64,000 nt of DNA, from assembly GCF_000223985.1 (NCBI RefSeq), contig NZ_AFWV01000002.1, positions 134,501 to 198,500 of the forward strand, in the 5' to 3' direction. A program made the translations under genes and the position numbers. This DNA comes from Thiocapsa marina 5811. Lineage in GTDB: Bacteria; Pseudomonadota; Gammaproteobacteria; Chromatiales; Chromatiaceae. Below are positions 12,803 through 22,800 of this stretch, piece after piece (position 1 is the stretch's first letter; every line of letters starts with the position of its first letter). A model generated the notes under the pieces. The model did no database searches. It saw only the letters and a program-made list of their open reading frames with translations, and was not told the origin of the DNA.

Positions 12803-12853
12803 GGGCCATCCGCGCCGCGCGTGCGCCCCGTCGGGCACTGGAGGATTGTGATC

Positions 12854-14731
12854 ATGCTGCATGAGGTCTTTGCCGTTTGGGCCGCGATGTTGCGGCATCT
12901 GAGATCGGCTTGGCGGACGATGCTCGCCGTGAATCTGCTCTACGTCGCCCTCGGCGTCGTCCTGCTCGCGCCTTTGCCCGGGATCCTGGCGCACCTGCTG
13001 ATTCGCCTGTCCGGGGTCGAGGTGCTGGCGGATCAGGACATCGCCTTCTTTCTGCTCACCCCGTTCGGGATGGCCTCGCTGATCCTGGTGGCGGCCGTCC
13101 TCGTGGCGATCGGCGCACTCGCGCAGGCCTCGCTGATGTTCGTCGTCGCCGGGGTTGAATCCGGTGTCGTGCCCGAGAGACCGGCAATCGACGCGCTCCG
13201 GTTTGCGGCGGGTCGCGCGGTGCGGATTCTGGATTTCGCGCTGCGACTGGTCGTGCGCCTGCTCTTGCTGATGGCGCCTTTTCTGGCGATTGCGGCGGCG
13301 ACGGCCTGGCTGTTGATCACGGATCACGATATCAATTACTACCTCTCGATGCGTCCCCCGACGTTCTGGATCGCAGGCGTGATGATCGGGATCCTCCTGC
13401 TGATGATGTCGGCGCTCATCGTGCGCCGTCTCCTCGCCTGGTCGCTTGCACTGCCGCTGGTGCTCTTCGCCGAGGTCTCGCCGGCGCGATCGTTCGCCGA
13501 GAGCGAGCGCCTGACGCGGAGCAGGCGCTCGCTGGTGCTCGGCGTGCTGGCCGTCTGGGGGTTGATCGTCGTGTTGCTCGGCGCCGCCGTGGTCGCCGTG
13601 ATCCATTGGCTCGGCGTCTTGATCGTGCCCCGATTCTTCGATGCACTGACGCTTCTGGTCATCGTGCTCGGCGGTCTCGTCGCGCTCTGGGCGGTGCTGA
13701 GCGTGCTGGCCGGTGCATTCAACGGGGCGACTTTTGCGCTGGCCTTGGTCGAGCTCGCCAAGCATCTGAACGCACCGATCCGCTTGAGCGCCGTTTCGGC
13801 GGACCTGCCTGGCAAGACGCATTCACGGCGGGCGCTCGGTGTCGGGCAGGTCGCGGCCCTGTTGGTCGGGGTGGTGCTCGTCGCCGTGCTGAGCGGTGTC
13901 TGGCTGGTGCGCGGCATCGAGGTCCGCGACACGGTCACCATCGCCGCACATCGCGGTGCGGCCGGGAAGGCGCCCGAGAACACGCTGGCCGCGATGCGTC
14001 AGGCAATCGAGGACGGCACAGACTGGATCGAGATCGACGTGCAGGAGAGCGCCGACGGCGAAGTCGTCGTCTTCCACGACAGTGACTTCATGAAGCTGGC
14101 GGGGGTCCCGCTGAAGGTCTGGGACGGGACGCTCGAGCAGCTCCGCGCCATCGATATCGGCAGTTGGTTCGGCCCGCAGTTCGCCGGGGAGCGGGTCCCG
14201 ACCCTGCGCGAGGTCCTGGAGCTGGCACGCGGCAAGGTGCGGGTGGTGATCGAACTCAAATACTACGGGCACGACCAGCGGCTCGAGGAGCGTGTCGCGG
14301 AGATCGTCGAGTCCACGGGGATGGTCTCGGACGTGGCGATCATGTCGCTCAGCTACGAGGCCGTCCAAAAGATGCGTGCCCTCCGGCCCGATTGGCGCAT
14401 CGGCCTGCTGTCGGCGACGGCCATCGGCGATCTGACCCGGCTCGACGCCGACTTCCTCGCAGTGAACATGGAGATGGCGAGCGCGGGCTTCGTCCGTCAC
14501 GCCCGTGCCGCCGGGAAGCAGGTCTTCGTCTGGACGCCCAACGAGCCGGTTGCCATGTCGCGGATGGTGTCGGTCGGCGTGGACGGTCTCATCACCGACG
14601 AACCGGAGATGGCTCGCGAGGTCGTCGAGGTGCGCGCGCTGATGAGTCCGGCCGAACGGCTGCTGGTGCATGCGGCGGAGTTGTTCGGTCAGCCCATACC
14701 CGAGCGGGTCTATCGCGATGATTCGCCGTGA
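12854..14731 (+). CDS. Membrane-anchored glycerophosphodiester phosphodiesterase
   Basis: Two-part protein of 625 residues. The N-terminal half (about 1-355) is a multi-helix membrane region of the kind fused to some phosphodiesterases; the C-terminal part (about 365-605) is a GDPD domain with the catalytic motifs AAHRGAAGKAPENT, EIDVQESADGEVVVFHD and VVIELK. These enzymes hydrolyse glycerophosphodiesters to glycerol 3-phosphate and an alcohol. The chosen ATG at 12854 has GGAGGA eight bases upstream; a GTG at 12821 is less likely. Its end overlaps the start of a phospholipase A2-like gene, linking it to phospholipid breakdown. Confidence 0.9.
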   Translation: MLHEVFAVWAAMLRHLRSAWRTMLAVNLLYVALGVVLLAPLPGILAHLLIRLSGVEVLADQDIAFFLLTPFGMASLILVAAVLVAIGALAQASLMFVVAGVESGVVPERPAIDALRFAAGRAVRILDFALRLVVRLLLLMAPFLAIAAATAWLLITDHDINYYLSMRPPTFWIAGVMIGILLLMMSALIVRRLLAWSLALPLVLFAEVSPARSFAESERLTRSRRSLVLGVLAVWGLIVVLLGAAVVAVIHWLGVLIVPRFFDALTLLVIVLGGLVALWAVLSVLAGAFNGATFALALVELAKHLNAPIRLSAVSADLPGKTHSRRALGVGQVAALLVGVVLVAVLSGVWLVRGIEVRDTVTIAAHRGAAGKAPENTLAAMRQAIEDGTDWIEIDVQESADGEVVVFHDSDFMKLAGVPLKVWDGTLEQLRAIDIGSWFGPQFAGERVPTLREVLELARGKVRVVIELKYYGHDQRLEERVAEIVESTGMVSDVAIMSLSYEAVQKMRALRPDWRIGLLSATAIGDLTRLDADFLAVNMEMASAGFVRHARAAGKQVFVWTPNEPVAMSRMVSVGVDGLITDEPEMAREVVEVRALMSPAERLLVHAAELFGQPIPERVYRDDSP

Positions 14732-15338
14732 CCGAAGGCGCTGCGCCGGCGCACTCCGATGGCCTGTTGCCCTGGTGCTCGCCGGGCTCGTCGCCGGCCA
14801 CTTGCTCGCGGAAGAGTCTGCGTCGTTGCATCCGGCCGGAGACGCCCCGGCCATCGAGGCGCTGGAGCGGCAGTTGGAGCTCGGTCGCCACGCGCGACTG
14901 GCACGAATCAAGTCCGCCCCGGACAGTCGTCTCGCCGACTTCACCACCGACGGGTGCAGCGGCGGTCTCTCGGCCGGCTGGGAATCGCTCGCGGAGTGGC
15001 TCGCCGAATTCCGCGCGGTCCATGGCGACCGTCCGCCCTGGGAAGCCTGCTGCATCGCCCACGATCGGCTCTACCACGCGGGCGGGCCGCCCGATGCGAC
15101 ACCCGAGGACAGCTTCGAGGCCCGCCGCTCCGCGGATCTGGCCCTGCGAGATTGCGTAATCGAGACCGGAGCACGACGGGCTCCGGCGCTGAGTACCCAG
15201 TATCATCTCACCGAGGGTCAGATCGCGGGAATCTATGCCGCGGTGGCGGATCTGATGTACCGCTCGGTCCGTTTGGGCGGCATCCCCTGCAGCGAGCTGC
15301 CTTGGCGCTGGGGATACGGCTGGCCGGCATGCGACTGA
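14718..15338 (+). CDS. Exported phospholipase A2-like protein
   Basis: A 206-residue protein with an N-terminal basic and hydrophobic signal. Its centre carries DGCSGG followed some 30 residues later by CCIAHDRLYHAGG. That Cys-Cys-x-x-His-Asp pattern matches the catalytic His-Asp helix of secreted phospholipase A2, and the DGCS upstream resembles the bacterial and fungal members. The gene overlaps the end of the glycerophosphodiesterase gene by 14 bases. An upstream deacylase feeding a phosphodiesterase is a sensible pair, but this is inference: the overall protein is longer than typical bacterial PLA2 and could be a non-enzymatic relative. Further Cys residues near the C-terminus suggest disulphides. 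Confidence 0.6.
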   Translation: MIRRDRRRCAGALRWPVALVLAGLVAGHLLAEESASLHPAGDAPAIEALERQLELGRHARLARIKSAPDSRLADFTTDGCSGGLSAGWESLAEWLAEFRAVHGDRPPWEACCIAHDRLYHAGGPPDATPEDSFEARRSADLALRDCVIETGARRAPALSTQYHLTEGQIAGIYAAVADLMYRSVRLGGIPCSELPWRWGYGWPACD

Positions 15339-15380
15339 CCGAGGGTCACGGGCGCGGCAGTCGTATTCCGGAGGTCGGCC

Positions 15381-15785
15381 CTAATCACCAGGCTCGCCGG
15401 AGGGTGGACAGGGATAGAGACGCGCCAGAATCTCCGGCACCGCCAGGTCGACGTCGACAGACCGGTCCGGGAGCCTGCGCAGCTCCGCAACCACACGGAT
15501 AGCGATTCGCTCCACCGGCTCGCCCTCCGGGGTACACCAGCGAGCGCCCTCCGGCGGTCCGGCTTTGCAATCACAGGGGGCCGCGTACCATTCGCACATC
15601 GCCGAATCCACGCCGCGGCCGCCGAGAGCGGCGCCACGGTCACAGGCTGCCAACACTTGCCCAACCGACGGTCCGGCTGTTGCGGTCATACCGTGTCCGG
15701 CGCCCAAGAACAACAATGGCCAGACGAGACCCGCGAGGCGAGCACGCGATTCTACGTGCGATGAGCGGCGTATTGGGTCGATCAT
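15381..15785 (-). CDS. Rap1a/Tai-like exported protein
   Basis: A 134-residue protein with an N-terminal signal peptide and a mature part resembling the Rap1a/Tai family: an early VGQVLAACDRGA helix, a conserved Cys-x-x-Tyr (CEWY), a WCTPEGEPVERIAIRV segment and the closing LARLYPCPP with its paired Cys. In Serratia and relatives, Rap1a and Tai proteins are periplasmic immunity proteins against type VI secretion amidases, but many homologues stand alone with no effector. No effector or T6SS gene is seen nearby. The ATG at 15785 is chosen to retain the signal; a much longer frame overlaps the next gene. Confidence 0.6.
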   Translation of the reverse strand: MIDPIRRSSHVESRARLAGLVWPLLFLGAGHGMTATAGPSVGQVLAACDRGAALGGRGVDSAMCEWYAAPCDCKAGPPEGARWCTPEGEPVERIAIRVVAELRRLPDRSVDVDLAVPEILARLYPCPPSGEPGD

Positions 15786-15862
15786 TCGAGAGGGTTTCTC
15801 CGATCTGCTGTAGCGTTTGGTTGCACCGACTTGCCCGCCAAGTTGCCGCCCGACGCTCGACC

Positions 15863-16276
15863 TTATCGGCTCTCGTTCGGTTCGGCGGGCGCCTGGCCAG
15901 GGCAGGCCCACAGCTCCAGCGCGGGCCGATCCGCGCGCGGCGGACCGATCCAATGACCGACGGGATGACAGACCCCGTCGACACAGAGATCGTAGTCCCC
16001 CGCCTCGGGTGTTCGGGCCAGGCGCAAAGCGGAGAGCGGCGGCAGATCCACCCGGTAGTGCCAAACGCCGTCGCGCAGCTCGGCGCCCTGCGGCGGCTCC
16101 ATTCCGGCACCTGACCCTTGGATGCGCGCCTCGCCCGGCACCAGGCCATCCGCGGTGACGCGGTAGTCCTCTTCCCAACGCACATGCTCGATACTGTGCA
16201 TCCACGCCAAGGTGAAGTCACGCACGGGTAGCGTGGTCCACGCGATCCCGGCCAGTCCGAGGCAGAGGCCCATCAT
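15863..16276 (-). CDS. DUF1850 protein of TAXI-TRAP operon
   Basis: A 137-residue protein with an N-terminal hydrophobic segment, then the conserved FTLAWMHSIEHVRWEEDYRV stretch of DUF1850. DUF1850 genes are typically found beside fused TRAP permeases with TAXI binding proteins, as here; the protein's role is unknown. The start lies only seven bases after the stop of the TRAP permease gene, so it belongs to the same transcript. The alternative start at 16333, inside the permease gene, is rejected. Confidence 0.8.
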   Translation of the reverse strand: MMGLCLGLAGIAWTTLPVRDFTLAWMHSIEHVRWEEDYRVTADGLVPGEARIQGSGAGMEPPQGAELRDGVWHYRVDLPPLSALRLARTPEAGDYDLCVDGVCHPVGHWIGPPRADRPALELWACPGQAPAEPNESR

Positions 16277-16283
16277 CCTAGGA

Positions 16284-18311
16284 TCATACCTGCACCGCGC
16301 CCCGGCGCCGCCTGCGCCAGAGGTGCTGGGCAACCAGCAGGGCTCCGAGTCCGAGACCCAGCTCGTCGGTCGCCGGCAGGGCCAGGATCAGTGCCACCCC
16401 GGCGGCCATGGCCAGCAGGCGCTCCCACCAGGCCAGGCGATACATGAACCAGCCGATGGAGGCTGCGCCCCAGAGCCCGATGGCGAAGGCGGCCTTGAAG
16501 ACGATGTAGAGGACTGCGACCCAACCCCCGCCCTGCAGCATCAGGGCCGGATCGTAGACCGCCATGAAGGGCACCACGAAACCGGCCAGCGCGATGCGTA
16601 CCGCCCAGAAGCTGATGTTGAGCCCGCGTGCCCCCGCGATGGGCGCGGCGGCGAAGCAGGCCAGTGCGACGGGCGGGGTCAGGTCGGCGAGGATGCCGAA
16701 ATAGAAGACGAACATGTGGGAGACGATCAAGGGCACGCCCAAGTCCAACAGGGCCGGCGCGGCGATCGAGCTGGTAATGATGTAGTTGGGGATGGTCGGG
16801 ATGCCCATGCCCAGCACCAGGCAGGTGATCATGGTCAGCACCAGGGACAGGAAGAGGTTGTCCCGCCCGATGGCCAGGATGAAGCCGGCGAAGGTGGAGG
16901 CCACCCCGGTCAGCGACACCACGCCGATGATGACCCCGACGAGGGCGCAGGCGATGCCCACGGGCAGGGCGTGGCGCGGCCCCTCCGCCAGGGCGTGGAG
17001 GCAGATGCGCAGCGTTTCCCGCCCCCCTTTCACGAACCAACAGGCCGCCACCAGCGCCCCGATGACGCCGAAGATCACCCCGATGCCGAGTTGAAAGAAC
17101 CCGGCGCAGAGGATCCCCAGGGCGATCCAGAAGGCGATCCGCAGGCCCAGCGAGGACACGCGCAGGATGATGGCCGAGCCGAGGATGACGATGGCCGTCA
17201 GGGCGAGACCGACGGTGCCCGCAAAGAGCGGCGTGCGCCCGGAGAACAGCAGCCAGATCAGGATCGCCAAGGGGATGAGCAGGAACCAGCGTGCGCGCAC
17301 CGCCGCCCAGGGGTCGGGGCACTCGTCCTTGGGCAGTCCCGCCAGATCGGCGCGCTTGGCCTCCAGGTGGACCATCCAGAACACCGAGCCGAAATACAGC
17401 AAGGCCGGCACCAAGGCGGCCTTGGCGATCTCGTGAAAGGGGACATCGATGGTCTCGGCCATGATGAAGGCGACCGCCCCCATCACCGGCGGCATCAACT
17501 GACTGCCCATGCTGGCCGTTGCCTCCACCCCGCCGGCGAAGGCAGGGCGGTAGCCGAAGCGCTTCATGAGCGGGATGGTGAATTGACCTGTGGTGACCAC
17601 GTTGGCGACCCCGGAGCCGGTGATGGTTCCCATCAGGGCGGAGGACACCACCGAGACCTTGGCCGGTCCGCCCGTCTTGTGGCCGAAGTAACCCATGGCG
17701 AAGTCGGTGAAGAGGCGGATCATCCCCGCCTGCTCGAGGAAGGCCCCGAACAGGATGAACAGAAAGATGTAGGTGGCCGAGACGTAGGTCGGGATCCCGT
17801 AAAGGCCTTCGGTGCCGAAGGAGAGTTGGTTGACCACCTGATCCAGACCGTAGCCGCGGTGCGCCAAATCCCCCGGAAGGTTCTGGCCGAAGAGGGCGTA
17901 GCCCAGAAAGAGGCCGCAGATCAGCGGCAGGCCGATGCCCATGACCCGCCGCGCCCCCTCGAAGACCAGCACCAGGACCAGCAGACCCATCACCATGTCG
18001 GCGTCGGTCAACTCCCCGGAGCGCTGGATCAGGTCCGACTCGAAGTACCACTGATAGGCTGCGGTGGCCATGCCCGCCAACCCCAACAGCCAGGCCAGCG
18101 GTTGCCACGGCCGTTGGCGCCCGCGGGCCGGGTAGGCCAGGAACACCATGAGTAGCAGGAAACCCACGTGCACCGCCCGCAGCACTTGGGTCGAGAACGG
18201 GTGGAAGGCGGCGGTGACGATCTGGAAGGCGGAAAACGCAATGGCGACGTAGAAGATCGCACGCGGCCATTCGGCGGGGTTCACGGCCAGGGCCGGTTGA
18301 TGTTCACTCAT
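16284..18311 (-). CDS. TRAP transporter permease, fused small and large subunits (TAXI type)
   Basis: A 675-residue polytopic membrane protein in which the small (DctQ-like) region is fused to the large (DctM-like) region. Typical large-subunit segments are visible, for example EQAGMIRLFTDFAMGYFGHK, SSALMGTITGSGVANVVTTG and LVLGMGIPTIPNYI. TRAP permeases use an ion gradient to take up solutes delivered by a periplasmic binding protein. The start at 18311 has GGAGA upstream. The TAXI binding-protein gene lies upstream in the same direction and DUF1850 downstream, so this is a complete TAXI-TRAP operon. The substrate is not evident; some TAXI systems move dicarboxylates or glutamate. Confidence 0.92.
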   Translation of the reverse strand: MSEHQPALAVNPAEWPRAIFYVAIAFSAFQIVTAAFHPFSTQVLRAVHVGFLLLMVFLAYPARGRQRPWQPLAWLLGLAGMATAAYQWYFESDLIQRSGELTDADMVMGLLVLVLVFEGARRVMGIGLPLICGLFLGYALFGQNLPGDLAHRGYGLDQVVNQLSFGTEGLYGIPTYVSATYIFLFILFGAFLEQAGMIRLFTDFAMGYFGHKTGGPAKVSVVSSALMGTITGSGVANVVTTGQFTIPLMKRFGYRPAFAGGVEATASMGSQLMPPVMGAVAFIMAETIDVPFHEIAKAALVPALLYFGSVFWMVHLEAKRADLAGLPKDECPDPWAAVRARWFLLIPLAILIWLLFSGRTPLFAGTVGLALTAIVILGSAIILRVSSLGLRIAFWIALGILCAGFFQLGIGVIFGVIGALVAACWFVKGGRETLRICLHALAEGPRHALPVGIACALVGVIIGVVSLTGVASTFAGFILAIGRDNLFLSLVLTMITCLVLGMGIPTIPNYIITSSIAAPALLDLGVPLIVSHMFVFYFGILADLTPPVALACFAAAPIAGARGLNISFWAVRIALAGFVVPFMAVYDPALMLQGGGWVAVLYIVFKAAFAIGLWGAASIGWFMYRLAWWERLLAMAAGVALILALPATDELGLGLGALLVAQHLWRRRRRGAVQV

Positions 18312-18354
18312 GAGCGGTCTCCTCGAATCTTGGCCCCGGTCCGACCCCCTCATC

Positions 18355-18436
18355 CCGTGGTAGGCTGGGGTGAGCAGAGCGAACCCCAGCGTGCCCGGCG
18401 TCGGCGTCTCGCCGAGGTTCGCAAGCTCACCCCGGC
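18355..18436. repeat. Palindromic intergenic repeat
   Basis: Between the TAXI binding-protein and TRAP permease genes lies an imperfect inverted repeat: GTAGGCTGGGGTGAGCAGAGCGAACCCCAGC at the left faces GAGGTTCGCAAGCTCACCCCGGCCTAC at the right. It has the same design as the element near 8.7 kb, though a different core sequence. In the transcript it would form a strong hairpin between two operon genes, which could lower permease expression relative to the binding protein or protect the upstream message. Confidence 0.75.
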
Positions 18437-19396
18437 CTACAGAGCCCCGACCTCCGTGTAATAGCGCTCGGCCCCCGGGTGCAGCGGAATCGGCAGATTC
18501 TTGGCGGCCGTCTCCGGTTTGATTCCTTTGGCCGCCGCATGAGCCGAGATCAGGCGGTCGAGGTTGGTGAACATCAGCTTCGTCATCTCGTAGGCGAACT
18601 CGTCCGAGACCCCGCTTTGGGTCACGAAGATGTTCGCGATCGCCGCGGTGGGAATGGCCTGCGTCTGGCCCTCATAGGTGTTCGCCGGGATCTCCCCGGC
18701 CTGGTAGGCGGCACTGCCGATCTTCTCGACCACCTCGGCGGGCACCGGAATGAAGCGCACCGGCATGGTGGCGGCCAGATCCCGAAAGGCGGCCATGCCG
18801 AGCCCGGACGACTGCAGGGTGGCGTCGAGCTGGCGGTTCTTGATCAGCTCCACCGAATCCCCGTAAGGCAGAAACTCCACCTTGCCCATGTCGTCGTAGG
18901 TTAAACCCGCGGCCTTGAAGATGGCCCTTGCGTTCAGCTCGGTGCCGGACTTGGGTGCGCCCACGGAGATGCGCTTGCCTTTGAGGTCCTCGAGGGTCTG
19001 GATCCCGGAATCCGCGCTGGCCACGATCTGGATGTAATTCGAGTAGCCCGCACCGATGGCCCGCAGGTTCTTCAAGGGCGTCTTGAAGCCCGCTTCCGCC
19101 TCGCCCGCCCAGGCGTCCGCGACCGCGTCGCCCAGGGCCAGCGCCAGCTCGCCGCGACCGGCCTGGAGCAGGTTGAGGTTCTCCACCGACGCCTTGGTGG
19201 CCTGCACCGAGGGCTTCGAGCCCTCGATCCCTTCGCCGTAGATCTGTGACAGCGCGACGCCGATCGGGTAATAGATCCCGCTGGTCCCGCCGGTGAGGAT
19301 GTTGATGAAGGTCGGTGCGGCCAGGGCCGTGGCGCTGGCGAGAAGCGCCGCGGAGGCCGCGGCCGCGATCAGGCCCGGACGTGCGAGTATGGTCAT
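18437..19396 (-). CDS. TAXI family TRAP transporter solute-binding protein
   Basis: Periplasmic binding protein of 319 residues with a clear Sec signal ending near ALA-AP. The TAXI signature follows: FINILTGGTSGIYYPIGVAL, and later KRISVGAPKSGTELNA, both typical of the family. It delivers its ligand to the fused TRAP permease encoded just downstream. The start at 19396 has GGAG seven bases upstream. The much longer reading frame to 20056 is antisense to the AsmA gene and rejected. Ligand unknown. Confidence 0.92.
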   Translation of the reverse strand: MTILARPGLIAAAASAALLASATALAAPTFINILTGGTSGIYYPIGVALSQIYGEGIEGSKPSVQATKASVENLNLLQAGRGELALALGDAVADAWAGEAEAGFKTPLKNLRAIGAGYSNYIQIVASADSGIQTLEDLKGKRISVGAPKSGTELNARAIFKAAGLTYDDMGKVEFLPYGDSVELIKNRQLDATLQSSGLGMAAFRDLAATMPVRFIPVPAEVVEKIGSAAYQAGEIPANTYEGQTQAIPTAAIANIFVTQSGVSDEFAYEMTKLMFTNLDRLISAHAAAKGIKPETAAKNLPIPLHPGAERYYTEVGAL

Positions 19397-19872
19397 CGGG
19401 ATCTCCTGTGGTGGTCGGGAAGAAGGCGTCGATCCTCGCTGCCGCCGAGATCGCGGAGGTCGATCTCGGCGGCGTCGAAGTGCGATCTGCGGGCCTTGTC
19501 CGGTTTCATGGCTTGCGGGTACTCGGCCGAGAAGAGGATCCGGTCGCTGCCGTGGTCGAGCCCGAAGGCAATCCGGGTATGCTCTTCGGGGCGGCGATAC
19601 AATCGCCGCGAACGCTGGAGCATCAGCATCGGCCGGTGTGCCTGCAACGGACGCTATCATCGCGAAAGTGTCCGAGCAAATTCGTTTGCTTAGGCAAGAA
19701 ACCGGCGGCACGGAAAAACGCGCCGATCGCGCGGCGATCGCCGAGCTTGCGTAGGCGTCACGACACTGTCTCGAAACCCCGGATTCTTTTGGCCCGAGAT
19801 GCCGGCCCACGTCCGTGAGTGCAACAACAGCACCGGATCCGATCGTCGTTCCCTGAATTGGTATCCCACTGG
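19397..19872. other. Intergenic region between divergent TAXI and AsmA genes
   Basis: A 476-base gap between divergently read genes. Short frames on both strands show shadow-like composition and no recognisable family, and none has a good ribosome site. It should hold the promoters of the TAXI-TRAP operon and the AsmA gene, but I cannot pick a convincing -35/-10 pair. Confidence 0.4.
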
Positions 19873-22800
19873 ATGAAAACCCTCCGCGTTCTTGCCTGGA
19901 TTCTGCTACCGATGCTTTTGCTCTCGGCCGGCGCCATCGCCTATCTGCCCTTTTATCTCCAGGCGCATCAGGCGGATCTGGAGGCCGCCGCGGGTCGGGC
20001 GCTCGGACGATCGGTCGCGACCGACGGCGTGACGCTGGGTTGGTTGGTTCAGCCAAGGCCAGCCCTGTCGATCGTGCTGAAGGGGTTGCGGGTATCGAAT
20101 CCGGACGGGGCCGCCGACTGGGCCCTGGGGCCCCACTTGCTCGAGAGCGAGCGGGTGGACGTGACCTTGGACCTGCGTGCGCTCTTGCAGCGGCAGATCC
20201 GCATCGACCAGCTGGTGATCCGCGGTGCGCGATTGATGCTGCAGACGACCTCCGATGGCCGCGCCAACTGGCAGCTCGAGGCCGCCAAGGGCAAGGATGC
20301 AGGCGACATCAGCCTGCTGGTGCCGACGGTGCAGGTGATCGACTCGGAGATCGCCTTTGCGGCGGCAAAGGGATTGGTGCGCCGCGCCGATGTGACGCGG
20401 CTTCAGCTCGTCGGTCTTGGAGCCGAACCCTTGGTCCTCGAGGCTGAGCTGCTGATCAATGAGACGCCGCTGACGTTGAGCGCCAGCGCAGGCGCCACGG
20501 ATGCTCCGACCGGCGCTCAGGACGCCGCCCGCTGGCCCTTTCAGGTGCAGGCGCGCAGCGCGGACACCCGCGTCGAGCTCAACGGCAGCGCCCCGGCACC
20601 GTTCGATTCCACGGGACTGGATGCCAGGCTCCAGGTGCAGGGACCGACGGCGAGTCCGCTCGGGCAGATCGTGGGCATCCGCGGGCTGCCGGCGGGACCC
20701 TTTCGGCTCGACACGGGCCTGACCTGGGACGGCCGGACCCTGCAGGCCAATGCGATCAACGGATCCTCGGAGGCCGATGTCCTGCCCGCGCCGCTGAGCA
20801 TCAGCGACGGCGAGATCAGCGTTTCGACGGACGGCCCCTGGTCCGTTCGGATTGCGGGGACGCTCGGCGATCGGCTCGGGACGCTCCACCTGACGCCGGT
20901 CGCCACGTCCGAAGCCGATGCCCGGACGTCCAATGCCCGGACGTCCGATGCTCGGACAACCGGCGCCGTGGCGATCGAGGCAACGCTCGCCGACGGGCGC
21001 TTCGACGGCGAGCTGCGGCCGGCATCGGGCGCGGCGCGGGCCCTGCTCAGCGGCACGCTCGACGTCGGAACGCTCAACTTGGAGGAGATCGCGCAGGGCA
21101 AAGCGGCTCGACGCGATGCCCAGGTCATCTCGGGGTCCGCGGTGACCAAAACCAACTCGGCGACGGGCCCGACTTGGACGGACAGGCCGCTGCCGTTCGC
21201 CGCGCTGACCCGGCTCGATGCCGACCTGGATCTCGCGGCCGAGACGCTGACCTGGCAGCGGATGACCATGCGCGGGCTCAAGGCGCGGGCCAAGCTTCGC
21301 GACGGCCGGCTCCAGCTCGACGGGGTCAGGCTTGCGCTTCCCGGGCTGACGCTCACCGGCCAGGGGGTCGTCGAGGCCGGCCGCCGATCGCCTGCGCTCA
21401 CACTCAAGCTGAACACGGACCGCATCGACGTGCCGCAGGCCCTGTCGATGTTGCCCCGGGGGCCTGCGTTGGGCGGCGACATTGTCGGCTTGAGTCTGGA
21501 TGCCACGGCCGGCGGCGAGACCCCGGCGGCGTTGATCCGTGCCCTGAGCGGCACCTTGAAAGCCCGATCGGTCCGGCTGCTCCCGCCCGCCGAGCGGGGC
21601 CGAAAGGCCACGCCGATCGAGCTGACCGGACCCAACCTTCGGGTCGCCGCCGGCAAGGCCGTGAGCCTCGAGACCGGCTTGGCGGTGGTCGGGCAGACCC
21701 TGGACCTGACGCTGACCGGCGGGACGTTGGCCGACCTGCTGCCCGCGGGGCGGTCTTGGCCGCTGATCGACGTCGCCGCGCAGACCCGCATCGATCGACA
21801 CCGAGTCGCCATCCGCGGCCATCTTGGGCCGCTCGCGGCCATCCGCGCGGGCCGTGACCTGCGGCTCGACCTGACCCTGGCCGACGACACCGGTCTGACC
21901 GGCGCCCTGACCGGCGAGCTCGCCCGACTCGACGGCCTGGCGGGAAACCAACTGCAGGCGCGGTTCGCGGCGAAGAGCCTCGCGGCATTGCATCCCGGGC
22001 TGCCCGCGCAGCCGTTCTCGGCGACGGCACGCGTCCGGGGTCAGACCGGGCAGCTCGAGCTGCTGGATCTGAAGGCAGGCAGCGCGGGCAGCGACATCGC
22101 CGGGGAGGTGCGCATCGGTCTCGGCGCGCGTGCGCGGATCGACGCCGATCTGAACGCCGAGGTGCTGGATCTCACCCCGTTCTTGGTGTCGAAGCAGAGC
22201 GGCGCGGACGGCGGCGGTGCGCCCCGAGCCGGGCGCGACGGCCGCGGCGAGCAGCCGCTGCCGTTGGACGGACTGAAGGCCTTCGACGGCTCGATCAAGC
22301 TGCATGCCGCTCAGGTTCAGCTCGACGATTTCGATATGAACGACGGCGCGCTCGAGGCCAGCCTCGACGCGGGACATCTGGTGCTGTCGGCCGATGCCGC
22401 TCAGGGCGGCCTGTCGGTCGACCTCGAGCTGCGGCCCCGCCAGACGGACTGGCGGTTGGACCTGCACCACAAGGGCAAGGTCGATCTGGGTCGGCTGATC
22501 AAGGCGAAGAATCAACAGGCACTCTCCAACGTGCCCGTCGCCGTCGAGATCCGTCTAAGCGGTGTCGGTGCCTCGATGCCCGCACTGCTGCGCTCCGCCG
22601 ACGGGCGCGTGGAGCTGATCCTGGGTGCCGGACAGCTGGACCGAAAGGTCTCGCGGCTGCCCTTCGGAGGAGTCGTCTTCAGTCTGCTCGACACGCTCAA
22701 TCCGGTTGACCTGGCCGACGTCGACATCCGGCGGGACCTCTTTAGCCTCCGGTGCGCCGTCTTGCAGTTCGATGTCGCCGACGGCATCGCCACCAGCACG

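Noticed and set aside
11444-13822. Minus-strand open frame of 792 codons
   Set aside because: It runs antisense to the OPT transporter and GDPD genes; its sequence is His/Gln/Arg/Asp-rich low-complexity text typical of a shadow frame.
16212-18155. Plus-strand open frame of 647 codons
   Set aside because: Antisense to the TRAP permease; its His/Gln/Asp-rich sequence mirrors the hydrophobic codons of the real gene.
19906-22515. Minus-strand open frame of 869 codons
   Set aside because: Entirely antisense to the AsmA gene and without any recognisable domain.
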